A stretch of DNA of 64,000 bases from MED-G116 sp038107835 (GTDB lineage: Bacteria > Pseudomonadota > Alphaproteobacteria > Puniceispirillales > Puniceispirillaceae), in assembly GCA_038107835.1 (NCBI GenBank), contig JAYNHH010000001.1:124001-188000 (forward strand). Direction: 5' to 3'. The notes beneath the pieces are model-generated. The model did no database searches. It worked only from the letters and a program-made list of their open reading frames with translations, and was not told the origin of the DNA. Position 1 is the stretch's first letter, and each line of letters starts with the position of its first letter. Of this stretch, positions 42,956 through 52,030 are shown in pieces. The translations under genes and the position numbers were made by a program.

Positions 42956-44452
42956 ATGTGGGAAAATTTCGCTGCCGGAAGTCTGGCTCTGTTTAGTGAC
43001 CCGTTCACCATTGCCATCTTTGTCTTTGGGGTTATGGGAGGAATGCTGTTTGGTGCAATTCCGGGCGTGAGCATGCTCACGCTGGCGGCCATTCTGTTGC
43101 CATTCACCGCCAGCCTCACGCCTGCCCAGGGTGTGATGCTGTTTGCGGTGATTTACTGTACCGGCACCTATGGCGGGGCGATCACGGCAATTTTATTCAA
43201 TATTCCGGGGGCGCCCGAAAATGCGCCGACGGCTTTTGACGGCTATCCGATGACGCGCCAGGGCAAATCAGGCAAAGCTGTTGGAGCAGCTGTTCTCTGT
43301 TCTGCGATTGGTGGTGTGGCCTCGGCGCTTGTGATGATGGCGGCAACCGAGCCACTCGCCAATTGGGCCATTCGCAATATCGGACCACCGGAAATTTTTG
43401 CTTTGGTGTTTTTTGGCCTGGCGGTTGCATCGTCAGTAGGGGGGCGTTCTATCTGGAAAGGGTGGATGTCCGTGCTGCTTGGTCTGATCATCGCAACAAT
43501 TGGCCAGGACCCTGTCGGGGGCATCAACCGTTACAATTTTGGCTTTACCGATCTTGCCGCCGGCATCGCCTTTGTGCCGGCCATTCTCGGTTTCTTTGCC
43601 GTGTCCGAAATTTTTGTTCAGGCGGAAAAGAAGGCTACGGGCAAGTTCGATGCGCCCAAAGTAGGTATGTCATTTCCCTCATTTCTGGAGATATGGGCGC
43701 ACAGGATTGCCGTTGTCCGATCAATCCTCGTTGGTTTTTTCTGCGGTATTCTGCCAGGCATTGGCGCTACGCTGGCTGCTTTTATGGGCTATGGCGAGGC
43801 TGTGCGCTGGTCCCGTGACAAGGAAGCGTTCGGCAAGGGTAAACTTGAGGGTGTGATTTCATCCGAGACAGCCAACAACGCAGCAACGGGGGCAGCAATG
43901 ATTCCCCTGCTGGCACTTGGTCTTCCAGGTGGTGCGCTTACCGCAATGATGGTTGCGGTTTTCCAGATGCATGACCTCGAACCGGGACCGCTGGTTTTCT
44001 ACAATTCACCCGAACTGATTTGGATCGTTTTCGCGGCAATGTTCTACGCCAATCTCTCAATCCTGTTTATCGGGCTTGTCGAGACAAAGACCATTCTCTA
44101 CCTGCTGAAAATTCCGTTCCAGTTTCTGGCACCGATGATCCTGCTTCTGGCGACAATTGGCTCCTATATTGGCCGTGGTCTGGTACTAGACGTGATTGTC
44201 ATGTTTGGGGCAGGTATCATCGGGTTCCTGCTTCGGCGCTCGGGATATTCCATACCGGGCATTGTGCTTGGTATTATCCTTGGCAAAATCGGTGAGCAGA
44301 ATTTCGCTCAAGGGATGCAGATGGTTCATTATGATCTATTCACCTATTTCTCGAGACCAATCTGTTTGATCCTGATCGTTGCTGGAGCGCTAACCTTGCT
44401 TGCAGGCATCTATAAGGCTGTTGGCTCTTCACGGAGCGCCGCCAGCCAATAG
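42956..44452 (+). CDS. tctA: Tripartite tricarboxylate transporter large permease (TctA)
   Basis: A 498-residue, about 12-helix permease. Conserved TctA segments include G-A-I-P-G-V-S-M-L-T, Y-C-T-G-T-Y-G-G-A-I-T-A-I-L-F-N-I-P-G and the second repeat G-I-L-P-G-I-G-A-T-L-A-A-F. Length is normal. It provides H+ or Na+-driven import of the ligand bound by TctC. Confidence 0.95.
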   Translation: MWENFAAGSLALFSDPFTIAIFVFGVMGGMLFGAIPGVSMLTLAAILLPFTASLTPAQGVMLFAVIYCTGTYGGAITAILFNIPGAPENAPTAFDGYPMTRQGKSGKAVGAAVLCSAIGGVASALVMMAATEPLANWAIRNIGPPEIFALVFFGLAVASSVGGRSIWKGWMSVLLGLIIATIGQDPVGGINRYNFGFTDLAAGIAFVPAILGFFAVSEIFVQAEKKATGKFDAPKVGMSFPSFLEIWAHRIAVVRSILVGFFCGILPGIGATLAAFMGYGEAVRWSRDKEAFGKGKLEGVISSETANNAATGAAMIPLLALGLPGGALTAMMVAVFQMHDLEPGPLVFYNSPELIWIVFAAMFYANLSILFIGLVETKTILYLLKIPFQFLAPMILLLATIGSYIGRGLVLDVIVMFGAGIIGFLLRRSGYSIPGIVLGIILGKIGEQNFAQGMQMVHYDLFTYFSRPICLILIVAGALTLLAGIYKAVGSSRSAASQ

Positions 44453-44476
44453 TCTGCCGGAAACCAGAGGCATAAA

Positions 44477-45886
44477 ATGACAGATGCGAATGAGATTGCT
44501 GCCATTGATGAAATGGTCGCGGCGGCGCGTGTGGCGCAGGATGCATATGAGGCCAAAGGCTCACAGGCGTTGTTCGACAGCGCCTGTCAGGCGGTGGCAT
44601 GGGTGCTGATGGAGCCTGCGCGCAACAAAATGCTGGCCGAAATGGCCGTGGCCGAGACAGGCCTTGGCCGGATCGAAGACAAAATTCGGAAAAATCATAA
44701 CAAGACACTGGGCTTGATGCGTGATCTCAAGGACGTAACCAGCTTTGGTCATGTTGGCGATGATGCGGTGACCGGTATTTCATCCTATCTGCGCCCAAAG
44801 GGTGTTATCGCCGCCATCGTTCCATCGACCAATCCACTGGCGACACCGGTGAACAATATTATCAATGCCCTGAAGACGGGCAACGCAATCATACTGGCTC
44901 CCTCGCCGAAGGGAGTGAAGCCGCTGACAACCATGCTTGTTGACATTCATCAGGCACTTGGCAGGTTGGGCCTGCCAGACAATCTCGTGCAGATGGTTCC
45001 AGCGCCGCCGTCACGTGCCAAGACCGAGCGGCTGATGAAACTGGCTGATCTTGTTGTCGTCACGGGGTCGCAGAACAATGTACGGGCTGGATATGCGTCA
45101 GGAACGCCAGCGATTGGCGTCGGTGCAGGCAATGTCGTGACAATCATTGATGAGACAGCCGATATTGCAGCAGCGGCGGAGAAGATTGCCGCCTCGAAGA
45201 CGTTTGACAATGCGACGTCATGCTCGTCCGAGAATTCAGTGATCGCTGTTGACGCGGTTTATGATGAGGTCGTCGCCGCCCTTGCGAGGGTGGGAGGGTT
45301 ACTGCTTAACGCCACGCAGGTGGAACGTCTGGAACAGTTGCACTGGCAAGATGGCAAAATGACAACAACCCTGTTGGCGCAGGACATTGACAAGGTTCTC
45401 GGGGAAATGGGCATGCTGGACGATGCGCCGGCTGGCACCCAGTTTCTTGTCGCGCCACAGAGTGAAATTGGTCCTGAGCATCCGATGACAGGCGAAAAAA
45501 TGGCACGCTTTCTGGCGCTTCACCGCGCCTCCAATTTTGATGAGGCGTTGACCAAGGCTGTTGCAATTCAGAGTTTTCAGGGGGCCGGTCACTCGCTTGG
45601 TTTGCACTCAGCCGATGATGCCAGGGCGCATCGTCTGGCGATGGAAGCCAAGACATGTCGCGTCATCGTCAATCAGGCCCATTGTTTTGCCACCGGTGGA
45701 TTCTTCAATAATGGTCTGCCCTTTTCATTGACAATGGGGTGTGGGAGTTGGGGCGGCAACTCGATCGACGATAATTTGAACTGGCGGCATTTCGTCAATC
45801 GGGTGAATGTGGTTCGTACGGTACCTGAGCGCCGCCCCGAGCTTGATGAGATTTTTGGTGACTATTGGGACAGGTTCGGTAAATGA
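44477..45886 (+). CDS. CoA-acylating aldehyde dehydrogenase, sulfoacetaldehyde dehydrogenase (SauS)-like
   Basis: A 469-residue acylating aldehyde dehydrogenase of the EutE/AdhE-N-terminal type. The catalytic Cys249 lies in T-S-C-S-S-E-N-S-V, with the nucleotide-binding P-S-T-N-P and V-V-T-G-S segments upstream. The family reduces acyl-CoA to aldehyde or the reverse. In Cupriavidus, SauS (sulfoacetaldehyde dehydrogenase, acylating) sits beside a sulfoacetate-CoA ligase; the same pairing plus a TauE exporter here makes SauS the best guess, but other small aldehydes are possible. It is 24 bp after TctA and overlaps the ligase gene by 4 bp. Confidence 0.82.
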   Translation: MTDANEIAAIDEMVAAARVAQDAYEAKGSQALFDSACQAVAWVLMEPARNKMLAEMAVAETGLGRIEDKIRKNHNKTLGLMRDLKDVTSFGHVGDDAVTGISSYLRPKGVIAAIVPSTNPLATPVNNIINALKTGNAIILAPSPKGVKPLTTMLVDIHQALGRLGLPDNLVQMVPAPPSRAKTERLMKLADLVVVTGSQNNVRAGYASGTPAIGVGAGNVVTIIDETADIAAAAEKIAASKTFDNATSCSSENSVIAVDAVYDEVVAALARVGGLLLNATQVERLEQLHWQDGKMTTTLLAQDIDKVLGEMGMLDDAPAGTQFLVAPQSEIGPEHPMTGEKMARFLALHRASNFDEALTKAVAIQSFQGAGHSLGLHSADDARAHRLAMEAKTCRVIVNQAHCFATGGFFNNGLPFSLTMGCGSWGGNSIDDNLNWRHFVNRVNVVRTVPERRPELDEIFGDYWDRFGK

Positions 45887-47412
45887 CATCAACAATTGCT
45901 TGCCAGATTGATGCCAATGCGGCTGCCAGCCCGGGTGATGTCTGGCTGACCTCGCCCGACACGGCTCAAACGGTAGCGTGGCATGAGGTGGCGCATCGGG
46001 CCCGTGACATTGCTTGTCACCTTGATGCCCTTGATCTGCCCTTGGGCGCACCAGTTGCTGTTGCTGCGCAGAATTCCATTGGCTCATGCCTGACATTTGC
46101 AGGCATCACCTATGGTGGCTATCTGGCAACACCGCTCAACCTGGTGGCCGGCGTAAAAGTTCTGAGCTACGTTATCAACCATTCAGGCGTCACGGTCATT
46201 CTTGTTTCTGATGATTACCGCGCGCTCATTGAGCAAGCGGTCAGTAGCGTCGATCGGGCCATCACCCTGATCCCTCTCGATACCGCAGCTGGTCCAGTGT
46301 GGCCGACGGACACGCAGCCTGAAACCGTGCCGCGTCATGTGCCGACGGCCGAGACAGCTGGTTTGCTGATGTATACGTCGGGAACCACTGGCAATCCAAA
46401 AGGTGTGATTCTCACACATAAAAACCTGCTTGCGGCTGGTAACAATGTTGTCATTGGCCATGACATTACCGCTGCGGATACCGGCATGTGTGTGCTGCCT
46501 ATCTATCATATCAATGGATTGTGCGTGACTGTCATGGGAACGCTTGTCTCGGCGTCAGGGCTGGTGATGCCATATCGGTTTTCGGTTAGTGGGTTCTGGC
46601 GGCAGGTCAAAGCGAACAAGGTCAGCTGGTTCAGTGCTGTGCCGACATTATTCGCCTATCTGCTGAATGACGCTACACCGGTCACCCCGGTCACCATTGA
46701 CAGAAACCGGCTCCGCTTTGCCAGGTCTGCATCGGCGCCGCTATCCCCGGAAATCCACCGTCAATTTGAAGAAAAATTTGGCATCCCGATCATTGAAACG
46801 ATGGGCCTTACTGAAACGGGTGCCCAGATTCTCTCGAACCCGATGCCGCCTGCCCTTCGCAGGATCGGCTCCCCCGGTGTTGCTGTCGGCAATGAGATCA
46901 TGATTGGTGACGAGACTCAGCGGCCCGTCCCGGTCAGCCAGACAGGAGAAATTCTGGTGCGCGGTGACAATGTCATGCAGGGCTATCTCAATCAGCCAGA
47001 AGAAACCGCCAAAACGATTACGGCTGAGGGGTGGCTGCGAACAGGCGATCTTGGCCACATGGATGAGGACGGGTTTGTCTTTGTTACGGGACGTATCAAG
47101 GAACTCATCATCAAGGGCGGGGAGAATATTGCACCGCGTGAGGTGGATGAGGTGTTGCTTGAACATGAGGCGGTGCTGGAGGCGGCCGCATTCGCGGTGC
47201 CATGTGCCAATTATGGACAAAGGGTTGAGGCCGGCATCCGGTTGAAGCCTGGCCGAGAGGTCAGTGAGGATGACTTGGCCGCCCATTGTGTTGCCAGGCT
47301 TGGCAAATTCAAATCACCCGACATCATTCATGTTCTCGAAGATTTGCCAAAAGGCCCCTCTGGCAAGGTGCAGCGGCTGAAACTGTTTGATCTGGTGCAT
47401 GGTGATGGTTGA
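45883..47412 (+). CDS. Acyl-CoA ligase, possible sulfoacetate-CoA ligase (SauT-like)
   Basis: A 509-residue adenylate-forming enzyme. The ATP loop Y-T-S-G-T-T-G-N-P-K-G-V, the E-T-M-G-L-T-E-T motif, the R-T-G-D-L-G hinge and the catalytic lysine in P-S-G-K-V-Q-R are intact. It would activate an imported carboxylate to its CoA thioester for reduction by the upstream dehydrogenase (ATGA overlap, so coupled). Sulfoacetate fits the neighbours, but substrate residues cannot be judged by eye. Confidence 0.84.
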   Translation: MTSTIACQIDANAAASPGDVWLTSPDTAQTVAWHEVAHRARDIACHLDALDLPLGAPVAVAAQNSIGSCLTFAGITYGGYLATPLNLVAGVKVLSYVINHSGVTVILVSDDYRALIEQAVSSVDRAITLIPLDTAAGPVWPTDTQPETVPRHVPTAETAGLLMYTSGTTGNPKGVILTHKNLLAAGNNVVIGHDITAADTGMCVLPIYHINGLCVTVMGTLVSASGLVMPYRFSVSGFWRQVKANKVSWFSAVPTLFAYLLNDATPVTPVTIDRNRLRFARSASAPLSPEIHRQFEEKFGIPIIETMGLTETGAQILSNPMPPALRRIGSPGVAVGNEIMIGDETQRPVPVSQTGEILVRGDNVMQGYLNQPEETAKTITAEGWLRTGDLGHMDEDGFVFVTGRIKELIIKGGENIAPREVDEVLLEHEAVLEAAAFAVPCANYGQRVEAGIRLKPGREVSEDDLAAHCVARLGKFKSPDIIHVLEDLPKGPSGKVQRLKLFDLVHGDG

Positions 47413-47433
47413 CAAGCCTGATCAACCAAAGGG

Positions 47434-48204
47434 ATGAGCATGCCAATACCCCTGTCATTTTTGCCATCGGTCGATCCAGTCGTGATTTCCGCGATGCTGC
47501 TGATCTTCCTGTTTTCCGGAGTGGTCAAGGGGTTTCTTGGAATTGGCCTGCCAACCGCAGCGATGGCATTTCTGACCCTGGTGATGGAGCCGACAGAGGC
47601 CATATCGCTCCTGACCATACCGATCATTGTCACCAATTTCTTTCAGTTCACACGATCAAGTGAACGGATGCAGACAGCAAGAAAATATAAATATTTTGCG
47701 CTGGCAATCATGGTCAGCATCTTTGTCACCTCATGGAACATCACGGCCTTTCCAACGGGCTTTCTCACGGTCGTGATCGGTTTGGCCATGGTCATTTTTT
47801 CGGCAAATCTGCTGTTTGGCTTTTCGCTGCCAATTGGTCCCGGCCTACGCTGGCAGATCGGTGTTGGTGTTCTTTCTGGCTTTCTGGGTGGGTTGAGCTC
47901 GATCTGGTCGCCAACTGTGGCGATGTATCTGATGGCACGCAATACGCCGAAGGAACAGTTCATTGCTGCGACCGGTTTTCTGTTTCTTGCTGGCTGTTTC
48001 CCTCTGGCACTCGGTCTGTATCTGTCGGGAGTTCTCACGCCGGTTACGGCGGTCAAGTCACTGATGGGCCTTGTTGTCGTTCTGCTCGGGTTTCGGATCG
48101 GTGAGTTGTTGCGTGGCCGGGTGTCACAGGAACTTTTTCGTAAATTCGTGTTGGTTGCCTTTCTGGTCATGGGTGTGCGACTGATCATTGCTGGCATTTT
48201 CTAG
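47434..48204 (+). CDS. tauE: TauE/SafE-family anion exporter
   Basis: A 256-residue membrane protein with about eight helices and the TauE signature G-F-L-G-I-G-L-P-T near the N-terminus and the related G-F-L-G-G-L-S-S-I-W in the second half. Members export sulfite, sulfoacetate or related anions. Located 21 bp after the ligase, it fits removal of sulfite from organosulfonate breakdown. An Xsc-type desulfonase is not in this window. Confidence 0.88.
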   Translation: MSMPIPLSFLPSVDPVVISAMLLIFLFSGVVKGFLGIGLPTAAMAFLTLVMEPTEAISLLTIPIIVTNFFQFTRSSERMQTARKYKYFALAIMVSIFVTSWNITAFPTGFLTVVIGLAMVIFSANLLFGFSLPIGPGLRWQIGVGVLSGFLGGLSSIWSPTVAMYLMARNTPKEQFIAATGFLFLAGCFPLALGLYLSGVLTPVTAVKSLMGLVVVLLGFRIGELLRGRVSQELFRKFVLVAFLVMGVRLIIAGIF

Positions 48205-48216
48205 CCCCGCCGGATC

Positions 48217-48825
48217 TCAGCCGAGACGGTCTCCAGCCTTGACCCGAATGCGTGTTGTGATCATCCGCAGATATTGTTTCTGCAGGCTTGCTGCATCAGC
48301 TGGGTGCAACAGCACGGGTTCGTTGAGTGCTTTCATCCACAATCCATCGAGTAGAGCAATGAAGCCAACGCTGGCAGCGTCAAGGGAGCGTGCGCTTACA
48401 AGCTGTCGCAATTGGCTGCGGACAACAGACAGCAGGTGTCTCTGATAGGCTATATATGTCGATTTGAGCAGGTCCGACTGATAGGTCGCATGATGCATAT
48501 CACGGCAGAGCCGCTTCATTTCGGGTGTGAAAAGATCATCCCGGAAATGCGTGTCAATCAGAGTGTGCAACTGGTCCGATGGGCCTGCATGCCGCTTCAC
48601 AAGCTCTGTGGCATTGGTGTGACAGCGGCGAAGAATTTGCCGCAAAATCGCGTCGAGCAGTAATGTTCTGTCGTTGAAATAATGGGGCAGCAGACTGGGC
48701 GACAGGCCCGCCACGCTGGCGATCCGCGCATTTGAAATGCTCGCCAGTCCATCCTGCAGAATCACAGAGATGGCAGCATTGATAAATTGCTGGCGGCGAA
48801 TGCCACGCATTCCTGTCTTGGGCAT
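48217..48825 (-). CDS. TetR-family regulator, BetI-like
   Basis: A 202-residue repressor with an N-terminal HTH (I-R-R-Q-Q-F-I-N-A-A...A-S-I-S-N-A-R-I-A-S-V-A-G-L-S-P-S-L-L-P-H-Y-F). The M-P-K-T-G-M-R-G-I-R-R-Q-Q start strongly resembles choline-responsive BetI. The second of two adjacent ATGs (48825) has better spacing from AGGAGT. It diverges from the desaturase-like gene around a perfect palindrome (48851-48888) that is its likely operator, and converges on tauE. Its ligand need not be choline. Confidence 0.88.
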   Translation of the reverse strand: MPKTGMRGIRRQQFINAAISVILQDGLASISNARIASVAGLSPSLLPHYFNDRTLLLDAILRQILRRCHTNATELVKRHAGPSDQLHTLIDTHFRDDLFTPEMKRLCRDMHHATYQSDLLKSTYIAYQRHLLSVVRSQLRQLVSARSLDAASVGFIALLDGLWMKALNEPVLLHPADAASLQKQYLRMITTRIRVKAGDRLG

Positions 48826-48850
48826 CATACACTCCTGCACTGGCAGCCTC

Positions 48851-48888
48851 ATATATTTTTATTGTTATTGTCAACAATAAAAATATAT
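48851..48888. promoter_or_regulatory. Perfect 16-bp palindrome, candidate BetI-like operator
   Basis: ATATATTTTTATTGTT (48851-48866) and its exact inverse AACAATAAAAATATAT (48873-48888) flank a 6-bp ATTGTC spacer. TTATTG/CAATAA half-sites recall BetI boxes, from memory. It begins 26 bp upstream of the regulator start and lies about 145 bp before the desaturase-like start, so it can control both promoters. Confidence 0.65.
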
Positions 48889-49032
48889 CTGGACCCAATA
48901 TTGATCGTGAAATCGTCGGGCTTTGCCGACTTCTGATGGAAAAACATCATTTTTCAGCTGGTCTTGCACGGTGTACTTTTGTTGGATTTACGTGGCGGGC
49001 TCACAAACACAAAAGCTGTAAACAGGTGGATC

Positions 49033-50184
49033 ATGACCCCTCTGACTGCAACTGTGCAGACTACAAAACCTGCGCCAATGCGCGATGTCAGCAAGACATT
49101 GCAGATCCGTTGGTACCGGTGTCCGGTCGACAAACAGCTTCTGCGTGAGTTGATGACACCGAATGATTGGCGTGGGTTGTTTCTGGCGCTAGGGCATCTG
49201 GGCTTTTGGATGGTTTCGGGCAGTGCCGCCTTCTATCTGTATCTCCAGCAGCTATGGCTGCCTTTTGCCGCTATGTTGTTTTGCCATGGAACAATTGCTG
49301 CGTTTCTTACCGCACCGCATCATGAATTGTGTCACCGCACAGTATTCCGGACCAAATTTCTGAATGAGGCTTTCCTGCGAATATATGCGCTGATTGGCTG
49401 GAGCAATTTCGAGATTTACCAATTCAGCCACAATTATCATCATCGCTTCACCCTGCATCCCGAGGGAGATCGCGAGGAAATTATGCCAGCGACGCCGTCG
49501 CTGCGTGCATTCTATATCCTGCAGCTTTTCACAGTGAATATTTTTGGGGGATATCAGTCAAAGGGGCTGGTGCCGACATTGCACAATTTTCTCTCCATTG
49601 CCGCAAACCGTTTCGATAACCCCTATAATTCGTGGGGTGAAGAACTCTATGACGGTTATGATGAACATCGCAAACGAGCTGCAAACTGGGCAAGAGTCAC
49701 TTTGCTGTTTCATGCGGTGCTGGTGGCGGGCGCCTTTGCCATCGGACACCCAATCCTCGCCTTGCTGACCTCCGGCTCGCCCTTTCTGGCAAATTGGTGG
49801 CGCTACTTTGTTGGGGTGACGATGCATTGCGGTCTCAAAAGCAATGAGACTGATTTTCGCAAATCTGTACGAACCATCACCCTCGATCCAGTTTCGGAAT
49901 TTCTCTACTGGCATATGAACTGGCACCTCGAGCACCACATGTATGCCGGCGTTCCCTGCTACAACCTCAAGGCGCTGCATCAGGCAACGGCGGATGACAT
50001 GCCAAAGCCGAGAACCCTGCTTGGTGCCTGGAGGGAAATGCGTGAAACATGGAAAAGACAGTTGACTGACCCTGACTATGCCTTTGATACTCCACTGCCC
50101 AGTCGCAGTGGAGTTGGTGAGGCAAGACCGGACAGTCTGGCGCGCTCGATCGGCGATCTAGGTCCAAAAGAATTGACGCAATAA
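49033..50184 (+). CDS. Fatty-acid-desaturase-family membrane di-iron protein
   Basis: A 383-residue integral membrane protein. Three histidine clusters are intact: HX3H at 97-101 (H-E-L-C-H), HX2HH at 133-137 (H-N-Y-H-H) and HX2HH at 298-302 (H-L-E-H-H), which bind the di-iron centre. The start at 49033 has AGGTGGA upstream; an in-frame TTG at 48964 adds 23 poor residues. The family also includes hydroxylases and N-demethylating or decarbonylating relatives. Control by a BetI-like repressor beside a carboxylate-uptake operon suggests a specific catabolic substrate rather than membrane lipid. Confidence 0.85.
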   Translation: MTPLTATVQTTKPAPMRDVSKTLQIRWYRCPVDKQLLRELMTPNDWRGLFLALGHLGFWMVSGSAAFYLYLQQLWLPFAAMLFCHGTIAAFLTAPHHELCHRTVFRTKFLNEAFLRIYALIGWSNFEIYQFSHNYHHRFTLHPEGDREEIMPATPSLRAFYILQLFTVNIFGGYQSKGLVPTLHNFLSIAANRFDNPYNSWGEELYDGYDEHRKRAANWARVTLLFHAVLVAGAFAIGHPILALLTSGSPFLANWWRYFVGVTMHCGLKSNETDFRKSVRTITLDPVSEFLYWHMNWHLEHHMYAGVPCYNLKALHQATADDMPKPRTLLGAWREMRETWKRQLTDPDYAFDTPLPSRSGVGEARPDSLARSIGDLGPKELTQ

Positions 50185-50236
50185 CTCCTGGGTCGCAGAT
50201 AGTGCCGGCCCCGGTTTTACCTGAGAGGAAATGTGG

Positions 50237-51133
50237 ATGAACCGTGCTGGTGTGATTGGCCTTGGTGATATGGGCAGCGGCCTTGCAAAAAACCTGATCC
50301 AACAGAAATTTGAGACCACAGGGTTTGATCTTGATCAGCAGCGAATGGAAGCCTTTGCTGCTATGGGTGGGTGTCCGGCGCAGGATGCGGCCGAAGTGGG
50401 CCGGAATGCTGATATCGTCTTTGTAATGGTGATGACAGGTGGGCAGGCTAAATCGGTGCTTTTCGGTGATGGCAACAACGGTCTGGTCAGCCAGATGACC
50501 TCTGGCAGCACTGTCATCCTGACAGCTACGATAAAGCCTAGTGAGGCTCGCGAAATCGGTGAACTGATGCAAGGAACTGGCGTCAATCTCATCGACAGTC
50601 CGGTCAGTGGTGGGTTTCCCGGTGCACAGGGTGGCACCTTGACCATGATGGCAGCCGGCAGGCCGGATGTGATGGCGGCCTGTGAGCCAGCCATGCAGGC
50701 GGTCTCCTCGACCATCCATCACGTCGGTGAGGAAGCTGGTATGGGTCAGACGGTCAAGGCCTGTCTGCAAACCTTGATCGGTTCGATTTTCTCAGCCACC
50801 TTTGAGGCCTCGGTTCTCGCCGCCAAAGCTGGCGTTTCTGGCGAGGTGCTGCACAAGGTGTTCTCCACCTCGGGTGCAGGCTGTGGTGTCATGTCAACCG
50901 CGCTTGAGAACATTATTGATCGCAAATTCGAAAAAACCGGAAGTCATATTGCCACGATGCATAAGGATCTGACGATTTCGTTGGCGCTTGCCGAGGAACT
51001 GGGCGTACCGATGCATATGGCATCAACGGCCATGCAGCTGTTTCATGCGGGCAAAACGAAATATCCAGATGGTGACAATTGGGTTGTGACCCGCGTTATC
51101 GAGGAGATTGCCGGCGCCGAATTGCACCGCTAG
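50237..51133 (+). CDS. 3-hydroxyisobutyrate/L-threonate dehydrogenase-like NAD(P)-enzyme
   Basis: A 298-residue beta-hydroxyacid dehydrogenase. The Rossmann motif G-L-G-D-M-G-S-G-L-A, the substrate loop D-S-P-V-S-G-G-F-P-G-A, the catalytic lysine region G-Q-T-V-K-A-C and the K-D-L-T-I-S-L-A segment are present. The start at 50237 fits the GAGAGG site better than 50231. The first gene of the 50-62 kb island, it is 19 bp before the TIM-barrel gene. A hydroxy-acid such as threonate or 3-hydroxyisobutyrate is plausible but unproven. Confidence 0.9.
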   Translation: MNRAGVIGLGDMGSGLAKNLIQQKFETTGFDLDQQRMEAFAAMGGCPAQDAAEVGRNADIVFVMVMTGGQAKSVLFGDGNNGLVSQMTSGSTVILTATIKPSEAREIGELMQGTGVNLIDSPVSGGFPGAQGGTLTMMAAGRPDVMAACEPAMQAVSSTIHHVGEEAGMGQTVKACLQTLIGSIFSATFEASVLAAKAGVSGEVLHKVFSTSGAGCGVMSTALENIIDRKFEKTGSHIATMHKDLTISLALAEELGVPMHMASTAMQLFHAGKTKYPDGDNWVVTRVIEEIAGAELHR

Positions 51134-51152
51134 ACTTTTTGGAGAGATTGTT

Positions 51153-52016
51153 ATGAAGACCGGAGTAATCTGTGACGGCATCAGCCGCGACCTAGACCAT
51201 GCGCTCACCGTAATGAGCGAGTTTGATCTTGAATATGCTGAACTGCAATTCGTCTGGGACAAGGAGGTTGGTGACCATTCGCCTTCAGAAATTACAAAAA
51301 TCAAGGAATTATTGACCAGGCATAACAAGCCGGTGTCCTGTCTGTCGCGTCATATTTTTGCCGGCATGACAACGGCAAATCGCCCCGGTGATGAGCTGCA
51401 CAGTAAGCATATGGAGGCGCTCAGGCGGGTGATCGGCATGGCGCATGAATTGGGGTCGCCGCTGGTTCGGATCATGACTTCGAAGAAGGAGCAGATTCTG
51501 TGGGGGCTTCATGGCGCCGAACATTGGAATGTAGCCAAGGGAGCGTGGGACACCTTGCCGCCATTGATTGCCCCGGCAGTTGATCTTGCCCGGGCAGAAG
51601 GGGTCAGGCTGGTAGTTGAGACGGGCAATGGCACGATGGTCAACTCAAACTATACCGCCCGTAAATTGATCGACGAGTTGGATGCAAAGGACACGTTGCA
51701 GGTTCTGTGGGATCCGGCAAACAACTGCTGGTGTCATGAAAATGCCTTTCCGGAAGGGTATGACGAGATCAGAGATGGCTATCTGGGCCATCTTCACATC
51801 AAGGACGTGAAAGTTGACACACCACGTGCCACTCTGGAGGTGCGGGAGATGGGCAAAGGACAGTTAGCAGATCAGTTTGCGCCGATGGCAGCGGCGCTAC
51901 GCGCGGACAACTACGAGGGTGTTATCTCCTTTGAAAGTGTTTACCACCCTGGCAATAACAGCTTTGAGGATGGGTTTCGCAAATGTATAGATCTGTTCAA
52001 AACGCATTTTCACTGA
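51153..52016 (+). CDS. Xylose-isomerase-like TIM-barrel sugar-phosphate isomerase/epimerase
   Basis: A 287-residue TIM barrel of the AP-endonuclease-2/IolE superfamily. Metal ligands E (V-V-E-T-G-N-G), D (L-W-D-P-A-N-N), H (H-L-H-I-K-D) and E (S-F-E-S-V-Y) are conserved. Family reactions include isomerisation of keto acids, hydroxypyruvate isomerase and 3-dehydroshikimate dehydratase. GGAGAG precedes the ATG. Its place between a hydroxyacid dehydrogenase and a LacI regulator suggests action on the same pathway. Confidence 0.86.
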   Translation: MKTGVICDGISRDLDHALTVMSEFDLEYAELQFVWDKEVGDHSPSEITKIKELLTRHNKPVSCLSRHIFAGMTTANRPGDELHSKHMEALRRVIGMAHELGSPLVRIMTSKKEQILWGLHGAEHWNVAKGAWDTLPPLIAPAVDLARAEGVRLVVETGNGTMVNSNYTARKLIDELDAKDTLQVLWDPANNCWCHENAFPEGYDEIRDGYLGHLHIKDVKVDTPRATLEVREMGKGQLADQFAPMAAALRADNYEGVISFESVYHPGNNSFEDGFRKCIDLFKTHFH

Positions 52017-52030
52017 CAAGGTGAGGTGCC

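Noticed and set aside
49967..50770. A 267-codon antisense frame across the desaturase end and the hydroxyacid dehydrogenase gene
   Set aside because: Overlaps two real genes and has no conserved sequence.
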